Shown here in pieces: positions 22,609-31,023 of a stretch of DNA of 64,000 nucleotides. The stretch spans positions 476,124,900 to 476,188,899 of the forward strand of contig NC_081406.1 of assembly GCF_030272615.1 (NCBI RefSeq), written 5' to 3'. Every line of letters starts with the position of its first letter. The first letter of the stretch is position 1. The position numbers and the translations under genes were made by a program. The DNA comes from Cryptomeria japonica. Taxonomy: Eukaryota > Streptophyta > Pinopsida > Cupressales > Cupressaceae. Under the pieces are notes generated by a model. The model worked only from the letters and a program-made list of their open reading frames with translations, was not told the origin of the DNA and ran no database searches.

Positions 22609-23342
22609 TTTAGCCCCCACTTTAGCGGGAGTATAAGCGTACGCTCATACTTCCGGTAAAGTACAAGGAAACAACATTGAAAAACTTTCACCACGTCAAG
22701 GAGGCAAGATACACCAAGCCCCCAGTGGACTAAGGATCTTATGACTTTGATTGACAAAGTAAAAGGGAAGATCATGAGGGAGAACCATGACTGTCAGTAG
22801 TAAGGTTCCCTCACTATGAGTCATGCAAGAAAGATATCAAAAATTTTCAAGGCAAAGCTAAATTTGTCAAGAAATTTTCAAGTATCTTGAAAAGATATGA
22901 ATAGGATGTATGCCCCCCTACGTTAAAGTGATCGCACACGCCTCATCAGGGGTGATTTCTTTAAGGTAGTGATACAAAATGAGAAAGGAGCACGTTATCA
23001 CAAGGATTTAGCCCCCAAGTGTGAGATAAGCCCAAGGATAATAGACACAAAACACAAAGCACGAGGTGACTTCGCTTTCCTCAGGGTCAATATGCTGTAT
23101 GATAATTCATGTATATCATATGTATGTATGCATAATTGTTCTTCATTCCCCAATCAAGGAAGGTCACCTAGAAGAAGGGAACACATGTGTCTTTTGAGTC
23201 AACATGAGAGAGACCAAAAGAGATCTCAATGTTTTGCATCGTCCTCAAGTAGACAACACTAAGGACAACAAATAGAAGAATGAGAATAACACATAGAAGA
23301 AGTAACAAAAGAGAGGAGGAGAGAATCTGCTATGCTAATGAA
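22609..23342 (-). promoter_or_regulatory. Element D polypurine tract and 3' noncoding region
   Basis: TTTAGCCCCCACTTTAGCGG directly after the LTR is the complement of a purine tract. Similar GCCCCC tracts recur at about 22719, 22911 and 23009 (TTTAGCCCCCAAGTG). No ORF with a recognised domain is present, so RT and integrase are not just degenerate here but missing. Confidence 0.72.
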
Positions 23343-24899
23343 CTAGTCTAGCACGTCATCTACCCCCCGATCTTGCTGATCAATGTTTCGGGAAGGTAGG
23401 GAACACGCTAGAGGAGGAACATCCAACACAGCAGATGGAGCTATCACAAGATCCAAACAAGGGCTATGTTCATGTTCCAAGACACGTTGTTCTTGTCTAG
23501 GAGCTAGGATAAGTGCTTTAGAAAATTCGTTAGATAAATGGTTATCAACATCAACATATTCATATTCACTATCAGAATGAATAGGAGTAACATTTTCATC
23601 ATGAATAACATTTTCATCTATATCATCATCAAGATTTATAAAAATAGGATCTTTAACTCGCACAGGATCAAGACCATCAATCATCTTATGTTTAGGAGAT
23701 TTTGGCTCAATCGTCGGCTGAGGAGAAAATGGAATAATATTAGTTGAAGGTGTTTTTGGGGATTGCAAAATTTGAGAAGCAGCTGCCTGAGCTCTAAGAC
23801 GACACTTTCGTCGGCGTTCACGTGCAGAATGATTCTGTCTAGTCTTAGTAGGGAGTTGAGAAGATTGAGGAGGAGGAATGTTCTCATCCTTATCACTTGG
23901 GTGTTTAGGTTGTGGTCTCTTAGGTTGAATAATAGGAGAAGAGGAAGGTCTCTTCTCTCCATAAGAGGAAGGAGGAGGAACTACTCCATATAAGGGAGGA
24001 ATATTTGGTTTAGGAAGGAGACCAAGTCCATCATGACAAGGAGGGATAGGTCTACTTTTAGGAAGTTTATTAATCATAAGCATAGTCACATCCATAGGGA
24101 TGGGTTGGGAATCTTCTTGAGGAAAGACATTAGTTTTATCTTTCAAAGGAAGAACTTCCTTCTCAAGAACGATAGGAATGTCAAGTTTGGGTGTTCTAGG
24201 TTCGCTTAGAGATAGGATCATATCTTTTTTCCACTTTTGATAAGATTTGAAAAGATGATCACTTCGCGGAGGAAGAGATTGGAATTGTTTAGGCCAAAAG
24301 TAATCAACAGGAATGCTAGAAGTTCTTTCAGCTGGTTTAAAGAGACTATGATTGACAGTAACAACTTCACCATTATGGGGAAATTTCAAACACTTGTGAA
24401 TAGGAGAAGCAATAGCTTTCATGGAAGATAGCCAAGGATAGCCTAGCTTCACACAAAATTGTTTGGATGATGGAATAATAGCAAAGTCCACATCAAGGGA
24501 TTTGTTATGGACCTCAATAGGTAATGTAATAGAACCAATTGCAGGAGAAGAAAATGCATCAAATAGTTTCACAACCACATTTGTTTCATCATAGATCACT
24601 TGATTCAATTGCAAAGTAAAAAGAAATTCTTCAGTAATGATATTAACCATACAAGAAGGATCAATAAGCACTCCACGACAAGGTGTATTCTTGACTTTTA
24701 CAACTATATATAAAGGACCATCAGGTGCCCTGATAGTTTCACTAGAATCAAAGGTGATGGAAAGTTCTTTAGGGATTTTCTGCTGCTCTACAAAGTTAAT
24801 CACATTCGGAGTCATGGACATAAGATCATCAGGTGAGACAGAGGAATCAGTAGTATCAATCGCATTAGAGGTATGAGAAGGCAATGGATCAGTAAAAAT
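23343..24899 (-). CDS. Element D protease ORF, in frame with gag after one UAG
   Basis: The frame continues directly from the gag stop at 24900-24902 for about 518 codons; no ATG opens it, so it would need stop readthrough or a non-AUG start. The N-terminal 180 residues are a retropepsin-like domain: GVLIDPSCMVNIITEEF keeps the catalytic Asp but has PS where active enzymes have TG or SG, and a later GSITLPIEVHNKSLDVDF and LGYPWLSSMKAI fit the second half of a Tat-type protease. The remaining 330 residues are proline-, serine- and charge-rich with no domain (for example RERRRKCRLRAQAAASQ). The product ends DDVLD. Whether it is active is uncertain. Confidence 0.65.
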   Translation of the reverse strand: MFTDPLPSHTSNAIDTTDSSVSPDDLMSMTPNVINFVEQQKIPKELSITFDSSETIRAPDGPLYIVVKVKNTPCRGVLIDPSCMVNIITEEFLFTLQLNQVIYDETNVVVKLFDAFSSPAIGSITLPIEVHNKSLDVDFAIIPSSKQFCVKLGYPWLSSMKAIASPIHKCLKFPHNGEVVTVNHSLFKPAERTSSIPVDYFWPKQFQSLPPRSDHLFKSYQKWKKDMILSLSEPRTPKLDIPIVLEKEVLPLKDKTNVFPQEDSQPIPMDVTMLMINKLPKSRPIPPCHDGLGLLPKPNIPPLYGVVPPPSSYGEKRPSSSPIIQPKRPQPKHPSDKDENIPPPQSSQLPTKTRQNHSARERRRKCRLRAQAAASQILQSPKTPSTNIIPFSPQPTIEPKSPKHKMIDGLDPVRVKDPIFINLDDDIDENVIHDENVTPIHSDSEYEYVDVDNHLSNEFSKALILAPRQEQRVLEHEHSPCLDLVIAPSAVLDVPPLACSLPSRNIDQQDRGVDDVLD

Positions 24900-26696
24900 C
24901 TAAAGATTTTGGTTAGGAGGAGCTACAGATGTGTTGCCTTTATCATTCACTCCAGAAACAGAAATAGTATTATTATCAATCAAATCTTGAATTTTACCCT
25001 TTAAAGCAAAACATTTTTCAGTATCATGCCCAGGATGATGATGAAATTGACAAAAAGATTTGTTATCAAAATAGGGTGAATTAATCTTTGCAGGATCTAT
25101 TTGCCTTATAGGAGGGAGAGTAAGCACATTTTGTTCCAATAACTTATTCATAATACTATGCAATGATTCATTCAAAGGAGTGAACTTTCTTTCTTTCTTG
25201 AAAAATTTAGAAATAGGAGGCACACCTGATGCCGCATTCACATTGTTGTTGATGATGTTTTCATTGAATTTAACGGACTCTCTGTTCGGTTTAAACTTCC
25301 CAAATGGTTGTTGACTACTATCACCCTTATCACTCGGAGCCATAGGATGTGATTGTTCCATTTGACTCACAGTCAGTTGATAATTGTGAAGAGTTGCGCA
25401 CAACTGTTGGAAAGAAGTAAACTCAGAAAACAAGAGTTTTTCTCTAATGTCTTTTTGTAAATTAGAAATAAAGATTCTTTGAATGTCATTGTCAGGCACT
25501 GGAAAAGAAATTTGAGCATACAAATGCTTATATCTACCAATGAAATCAGTCACTTTTTCTTTAACACCTTGTTTACAATGCATTAAATCAATCAAAGTAA
25601 CTTTAGGACTTATATTGTTTTGAAATTGTTGAATAAAAGCATTTGCAAGTTGTTTGAAAGAAGTAATAGAATAGGAAGGCAATGAGCAATACCATTGTAG
25701 GGCTTTATCTCTTAATGTTCTAGTAAACAGTTTTGCAAGCAACCTTTGGTCATAAGCAAAATCAGTACATATTGTTTGAAAGGTCTTAACATGTGTTAGA
25801 GGATCACCCTTACCATTATAAAGCTCCAAATGCGGAATTTCAACATGTTTAGGGGGAATAGCTCGAACAATGTCAAGAGAAAGTGGGCTCGCAACATCAA
25901 ATGTGGGCACACTAAACTTAGATTGATTCATAGAGGCAATTTGTTGCTGTAAGGAAGAGACAGTTTGTGCAAGATTGTTAATGGTCGCTTCAGTCGAAGA
26001 GTTTATATTAGACGTGTTAGATTGTGATGGAGGTGTTATGTTATTGAAAGAAGGTAGAGAGTAAGGTGGTGGGACACTATGATAGTTAGTCATAGGAGAT
26101 GATTGGACAGGAGGAACACTACAAGGAGGAATGGAATGATTAAACGAATTGCCCCCTTGAGTCATGTTCATTTGTGGTGATATAATAGGGACACTCATTG
26201 AAGGAATGAATGAAGAAGTCGGATTGAATGAAGGAAGAGGGTTGATTGAAGAAGAAGGATTGCCCCCATGATTAGTGATCATAGGAGGAATGTCTTGTAT
26301 TGAAGTAGTCATTATGTTTGATGTAAAAGTAGGTATATTAGCAATAGGAGTCGTCAAAGGAATAGAATGATTAACTTGAGTAGGAGGTTGTGTATAACCT
26401 AAGGTTTCGACACAACTCTTCATAGGAATCACATTCGAATCCACAATGTGTGCAATACCACGCAAAATATCAATTCCATTCTTATCACTTTGAACCATAC
26501 ATTTTAGACCCTCAATTAAAGGAAGAGCTTGACTATCGGGGTATTCTTGAGACATCCATTGTCGAAAATCATCAAATTGGTTATCCAATTTTGAAAGTTG
26601 TTCTACAGAAACCTCATGGAGAGCTTCTTCATCATTAAGAGGATTAGAGGAATTACCCATATCCTCGTTAAAAAGGCCATTCAAATTAGGTTCCAT
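24900..26696 (-). CDS. gag: Element D gag polyprotein
   Basis: 598 codons, starting MEPNLNGLF at 26694-26696. An acidic N-terminal region is followed by about 150 residues rich in Pro, Ser, Asn and Ile, a short coiled-coil (INNLAQTVSSLQQQIASM, near residue 240), then a capsid domain of the retrotransposon gag type with YNGKGDPLTHVKTFQTICTD, KALQWYCSLP and ANAFIQQFQNN. Near residue 560 CQFHHHPGHDTEKCFALKG is a C-H-H-C-type binding motif typical of Tat/Ogre gag. It ends NQNL then UAG. It would assemble particles and package the element RNA. Confidence 0.85.
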   Translation of the reverse strand: MEPNLNGLFNEDMGNSSNPLNDEEALHEVSVEQLSKLDNQFDDFRQWMSQEYPDSQALPLIEGLKCMVQSDKNGIDILRGIAHIVDSNVIPMKSCVETLGYTQPPTQVNHSIPLTTPIANIPTFTSNIMTTSIQDIPPMITNHGGNPSSSINPLPSFNPTSSFIPSMSVPIISPQMNMTQGGNSFNHSIPPCSVPPVQSSPMTNYHSVPPPYSLPSFNNITPPSQSNTSNINSSTEATINNLAQTVSSLQQQIASMNQSKFSVPTFDVASPLSLDIVRAIPPKHVEIPHLELYNGKGDPLTHVKTFQTICTDFAYDQRLLAKLFTRTLRDKALQWYCSLPSYSITSFKQLANAFIQQFQNNISPKVTLIDLMHCKQGVKEKVTDFIGRYKHLYAQISFPVPDNDIQRIFISNLQKDIREKLLFSEFTSFQQLCATLHNYQLTVSQMEQSHPMAPSDKGDSSQQPFGKFKPNRESVKFNENIINNNVNAASGVPPISKFFKKERKFTPLNESLHSIMNKLLEQNVLTLPPIRQIDPAKINSPYFDNKSFCQFHHHPGHDTEKCFALKGKIQDLIDNNTISVSGVNDKGNTSVAPPNQNL

Positions 26697-27970
26697 TCCT
26701 CGGTAATTACACCTTGGAAAGACTTAATTCTAAGGCTTCGTCTAACGGGAATAGTATAAGTAGGACTTATTGTTGTAAAACTCATGCACTAAAGAAAGAG
26801 AGAAGATTTTGAATTTTAGAGGTAGCAAATTTGAATAAAATCAGCCAATCTCCTAGATTTAAGCTGTTAAATACAATCAGGACAATCTCCTGAAATTTCG
26901 GAAAAAATGTCCGGGACCGTGGCGCTCGGGGTGCACACAGTCCTCGCAACTTTTTTTGAAATTTTCAGGGATGAAAGTTATGATGATTTTAAAGCTAATC
27001 TAAAAAAATTGAGTGATTTTATGATCTGTAGATAGGCCAAATTAAAGTTGCAATCTCAAAATTGAACCCTACCAAGATTGTTGAAAAATGTAAAATTTGA
27101 ATTTTGAAAAAGAGAGGGAAACTGAAATTTTGAATTTTATGATTTTAGAGGGAATGCCAAAAGCAATGCAAGTTTTGAAATTTAAAAGTTGAATCGATTT
27201 CATGCAAAATTCGAATTTTAAAGTGGAAATCAAAGATGTTGCAATTAAACACTTAATTTCAAAAGTCACAAACTGCAAAAAATTGAATAAAACACTGAAA
27301 TTTCGAATGAATGTCAACACACTTTTCAGATTTAGGACTGTAAGAAACACAATTTTGATATGAATTTCAATTTCAACAATTTTTGAATGATTAGAAGCCT
27401 CAATCCAAGCAATCGCTAGACCAACTTTGACTTTAATTTTGAAAGTGTTAAAATTGATAAAATCAGCCAAAATTCTGGATTTTAGCAGAAAAATACAGTA
27501 AGATCTAGCTCCCGAAATTTTGGAAAAAATGTCGAGGACGATGGCGCTCGGGGTGCACACGTTCCTCGCAACTTTTTTCCAAATTTTTAGGGATGAAAGA
27601 TATTGTGATTTTATTGCGGAATCCAAAGTTACAGCCGATTTGGAGGTGTTTTGATTAGTGAAATTATCAGTCAAAGGTTGAATCAAGAAGGTCTTAAAAA
27701 TTAGGGTTTTGACATTTAACCACTTAATTTTCAGAATTAAAGCACAAATATGAATTGACAATTTGCAATAGAAGGGTAGATCTGAAACAAGCATTAACAA
27801 TTAGATGTTTCACAAGTTTAATTACTAAAAAGAAAATTTTAGGGTTTTTTATGCAATCAACCTCTAAAATTTGCAAAAGATCAAACATGGAAATATAATT
27901 AGGAAAGCAAAATTTTCAGATCTAACCATGAATAATCAGAATGAGGATGTTCACGTCGGGTTCACCAAAA
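26697..27970 (-). promoter_or_regulatory. Element D leader with primer binding site and repeated hairpins
   Basis: TGGTGAACCCGACGTG on the minus strand (27967-27952), 3 bp from the LTR, is the likely primer binding site; I cannot name the tRNA. The leader contains two imperfect copies of a roughly 155-bp segment (26837-26990 and 27458-27613), each holding a GC-rich hairpin with GTGCAC in the loop (26913-26943 and 27533-27568). A third hairpin lies in the 5' LTR at 28338-28369. Confidence 0.7.
27069..27800 (-). CDS. Possible extra ORF upstream of gag in element D
   Basis: 243 codons on the coding strand of the element, between primer binding site and gag. The product is rich in Phe, Ile, Lys and Leu and has no domain I recognise. 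Ogre-type Gypsy elements are known to carry an additional ORF before gag, which makes this worth keeping. Against it, the composition follows the AT-rich leader, and it runs through one of the leader hairpins. Both copies in the window keep the frame open, with one Asn/Thr difference. Confidence 0.35.
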   Translation of the reverse strand: MLMLVSDLPFYCKLSIHICALILKIKWLNVKTLIFKTFLIQPLTDNFTNQNTSKSAVTLDSAIKSQYLSSLKIWKKVARNVCTPSAIVLDIFSKISGARSYCIFLLKSRILADFINFNTFKIKVKVGLAIAWIEASNHSKIVEIEIHIKIVFLTVLNLKSVLTFIRNFSVLFNFLQFVTFEIKCLIATSLISTLKFEFCMKSIQLLNFKTCIAFGIPSKIIKFKISVSLSFSKFKFYIFQQSW

Positions 27971-29233
27971 TGTAAAGCAAAAAAATCGAACCCTAGTTGT
28001 TCTCCCCTCCCCAACTCCAAGGAGAGAGAAGGGAGAGTCACTAGGGTTGATGGTTTTCACTTAGGGGAGACTTTACATTCAAAAGAGGGGTTGAAACCCA
28101 CAAGATCCAATCCCACATAATGCAAGATTGGATTCTATATGCGTTTCAAGGGGTAAGATAGCAAGGATACCCTCTTTTGTAAAGAAATGTGGAAAGAATG
28201 ATTGAACTAGGAATGCATGTAAAGTAGGAAAGATTCGCTTATAAACAGAGATAGGGATATGGGATGAAGCTGCAGACCTGGAATTAGCAATAAAATGTCG
28301 AGATGGTGCTGTTCTGCAAATTTGAGCGAAAGTTGACGGGACGATGGCGCCCGACGTGCACACGGTCCTCCGAAAAATCCACGAAACGAAGGTGGATCTG
28401 TTCGTCTCTGCACAAGGATTCCAGATCTTCAATTACAGCCGCATACCTGCAACCTACACATAGAAAAGAGAGGACGATTGGGGGGTTAGGGATGAGGGGT
28501 TTGCCTTTAGGTCAAACCCCGGTTTTGGAATTAACCAAGAAATGAGAATGCTGTAAATGTAAATGTTTGTAATGTAAACAAGTACTGATACCTTGTTGTA
28601 AGAATGTTTGTATTCTTACATGCGAAGGTGTAATGTATGTAGTATGTTGTATGTTGTATGTGATCTCCTCTTCAATGGTTGAATCCTTGTCTTGAATGCA
28701 ACACTTAGCCTTGAATGGAGACTTAGAATGCTCAATTGCTTGAAGGAAATGCTTGAATGCTTGAATGCTTGAATGTTTGAATATCGCTTCCACGTCTTGT
28801 ACACATATGTCCTTCCTCCTCAAAATGGGAGAGGAAATGTAGTTTATACACTTGTCAATTAGGGTTGAAAGACTGATTTTCCTGACCTTAGGCCGACCAG
28901 GAAATACTATTTTCCAATTTGCAAACTTAAAGACCCGAAGCCCCAAAAGAGACCGGGCCCAAAATAGGGCCAGGGACTAGGGCGTTGGGCACCATGGTCC
29001 TGGGGGACCAGGGTGCTGGGCGCCCTAGTCCTAAAGGACCAAGGCACTGGGCGCCATGGTCCCACCTCCAGGGACAGCAGGGTGCAAGGAGGATCAGGCC
29101 AGGGTGCTGAAAAATGCAGTTTTTGATGTCATGAACAAGTTTCGGGGTCTCCATTCAGGTTCGGTGTTGCGTCGCCATCGTGAAGACCCAAATGCGGTTG
29201 AAATTGCAAGTTTCACAATTTTAGGACGCTACA
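27971..29233 (-). repeat. 5' LTR of element D
   Basis: 1,263 bp. Minus-strand TATA box TGTATAAACT at 28851-28860. Contains a short 8-bp expansion (AATGCTTG, about four units, 28748-28783) and three units of a 30-31-bp GC-rich repeat at 28973-29063. Confidence 0.9.
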
Positions 29234-29285
29234 GAAGTATTCTGTGGAAAATTATTCTTAAGGATGACTTGATTCATATACCGGT

Positions 29286-29288
<3 letters not shown>

Positions 29289-29316
<28 letters not shown>
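29289..29316. repeat. (AT)14 microsatellite
   Basis: 28 bp of alternating AT in LTR E. The copy at 52878-52903 has 13 units. Confidence 0.95.
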
Positions 29317-29319
<3 letters not shown>

Positions 29320-29845
29320 CTAATCTAGTAGTGGAATGTTGAGTGGATGATGTGTGGAAGTGCAAGTAAGAGTGAGAGTTTGTGTATTGAAGGAGAAATG
29401 CATAATTGGTGCAATGATGAATGGATAAGGAAAATTGAGTTAGAATTGCATAAATTCTTGGCAAGGTCTACTTCAAGCAATTGTTTGGATGTCCAAGCTT
29501 ATTAGGAATTGATCCCATGCATGTGTAGATATAATTTTCTTAGTTTATTTTTGTCTCTATTTCTTGGAAATGAGCCCTCTAGTAGTAAGTCATTATATTT
29601 CAAGTAGTGAGCCCTCTAGGCAATGAGCCTTGTAATCTTCATATAACTAGTTATATTTTCCTAAGAGTTAACTCTCTTGGTGGTTTTTCCTATTTTGGTT
29701 TTTCACGTATAAAAATTTGATGTCTCTTATGGTTGTGCATTTCTTTCATTTCAATTATTTTGCATGCATTTCATTTGGGTTTGGGTTGAAGTTAATTGAT
29801 AACAAGTTAAGTTTTAGAAGTTCATTTTTAAAGTTTCTAAAGGGG

Positions 29846-29875
29846 AATACTGATTCATCTCCCCCTCTCAGTATT
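29846..29875 (+). promoter_or_regulatory. U5 stem-loop, LTR E
   Basis: AATACTGA pairs perfectly with TCAGTATT around TTCATCTCCCCCTC. Confidence 0.72.
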
Positions 29876-29890
29876 TTGGTCTATTCAACA

Positions 29891-30317
29891 TAATCAAATT
29901 AATGTTTGGTAATGGGAAGTCATCCTTGGGACAAGCCTTGTTTATGTCTCTGAAATTGTTACATATCTTGATGTTATCATCTGGTTTGCCAATAGTACAA
30001 GATTGGAAATCTATTTGGGGTAGTCATCTAGTCTAATGAAGCCAACATCCAATAATTTTTCAAGTTCAACTATCACTAATAATGTTGCATGTAGATGCAT
30101 CTTTTGCAATTTATATTTAACTAGTTTATTTCCTGGAGTAACTATCAAATGATACATTACCAAGTCATAATCTAATCCAGGTATATCCACATAAGACCAT
30201 GCAAAATTTATCTATCTCTCTTTGAAAAACCTTATGACCTTTGGTCGTTCAATTTTTGTCAATGATTGAGCAAGTAAAATTTTGTGTGGTACTTTTTCAA
30301 TCCCAATGTTTGTTTTT
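29891..30317 (-). pseudogene. Gypsy (Tat/Ogre-like) RT relic, truncated at both ends
   Basis: The minus-strand translation shows NIGIEKVPHKILLAQSLTK, ERPKVIRFFKER, NFAWSYVDIPGLDYDLVMYH, KLLDVGFIRLDDYPK, then after a stop and frameshift DINKACPKDDFPLPNI. These are the start of a Gypsy RT up to the CPKDxFPLP motif. It is cut at the left by LTR E and at the right by LTR J, and lacks the YLDD box. It belongs to the same broad lineage as element D. Confidence 0.82.
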
Positions 30318-30898
30318 TGTTGGCAACAATGCAACAAACTGAGAGGGGGGGGGGGGGTAAATCAGTTTTATCACAAATTCTACAAACTCAAACTTAAATT
30401 CTGATTTGATAATTAATAATGAAAGCACAAATACACACCACATCAATAACACACATAATGCCAAGATTTTTGACATGGAAAACCTGGTTAAGGGAAAAAC
30501 CATGGTGGGAACCTACCCACAATAAGATAATACCCTATTAGGAGTAAGTGAAATGCTACAATGGGGAATGCATGTGCATTCAGGCACACTACCTAGAGCT
30601 CACTTCTCAAATCACAAAACAAGAAGGGCTACAACCCTTGGGAAGGCTCACTGCCTTACAAAAACATTCAGATTACATCCGGAGACTCATGAACTGATGA
30701 AATATCATCTCCATATGCTTGGTTATAGTTCTGGTTAATCACATAACACAATCTCTACTCTTTCGCACTACTTCACACTTTTTCACACTTCTCTTTTGCT
30801 ATTGAAAGATCAAATCATTGTTTGCACATGCAGATACATCTCCCAAATGAATATTATATATATTTATACAAATCAACACTAGCACAAAAACAACAATA
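30318..30898 (-). mobile_element. LTR J (right boundary not defined)
   Basis: Starts TGTTGGCAACAATGC and shares with element B the blocks GGGAAAAACCATGGTGGGAA (about 30490-30509) and GCATTCAGGCACACTACC (about 30578-30595). It has a 13-bp G run in the loop of its hairpin (30336-30368) and a minus-strand TATA box TGTATAAATA at 30861-30870. The homology fades after about 30.9 kb; the U3 part may extend over the following minisatellite. Confidence 0.65.
30336..30368 (-). promoter_or_regulatory. U5 stem-loop, LTR J
   Basis: AAACTGA pairs perfectly with TCAGTTT; the loop has 13 G (14 in the unit 2 copy at 53924-53957). Confidence 0.7.
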
Positions 30899-30942
30899 TA
30901 TGACTAAATAAACTACCAAAAATTGTAGATAAATGACTAAAT

Positions 30943-31011
30943 TTGATCACATGACCACTGGTAGTTTATTGCTAGTCATAAATCAATTTGGTCACGTGAC
31001 CACTGGTTGTT
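30943..31011. repeat. Two copies of a 25-bp motif, one with a G-box palindrome
   Basis: TGATCACATGACCACTGG and TTGGTCACGTGACCACTGG are near-identical, about 44 bp apart. The second contains the 12-bp perfect palindrome GGTCACGTGACC (30990-31001) around a CACGTG core, a plant bZIP/bHLH binding sequence. Confidence 0.6.
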
Positions 31012-31023
31012 TTGATTGATAAA

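Larger units (their letters stand above)
21395..29233 (-). mobile_element. Element D: non-autonomous gag-protease Gypsy element
   Basis: LTRs at 21395-22608 and 27971-29233, perfect target duplication GAAGT (21390-21394 and 29234-29238), primer binding site and polypurine tract all present. On the minus strand the order is 5' LTR, 1.27-kb leader with hairpins and an extra ORF, gag (598 codons), UAG, protease-containing ORF, and a 0.73-kb 3' noncoding part. Gag and protease resemble the Tat/Ogre branch of Gypsy. RT, RNase H and integrase are absent. The long open frames make it the best preserved element here. Confidence 0.9.
21347..29890 (+). mobile_element. LTR E, split by element D
   Basis: Left arm 21347-21394 starts TGTTGGAATATT; right arm 29239-29890 ends GTCTATTCAACA. 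With element D and one GAAGT removed, the LTR is about 700 bp. The right arm has TATAAAAA at 29708-29715 and the C-run hairpin at 29846-29875, so it is plus-oriented. There is no primer binding site after it and no polypurine tract before it, which suggests a solo LTR, but the flanks (AGAAC left, TAATC right) do not match. Confidence 0.7.

Noticed and set aside
23383-24876. Several plus-strand ORFs of 64-79 aa opposite the protease ORF of element D
   Set aside because: Antisense shadows of a longer minus-strand frame.
28079-29328. ORFs of 117 and 144 aa in the LTRs of element D
   Set aside because: They run through LTR ends and repeat units and differ between the two LTRs; no domain seen.
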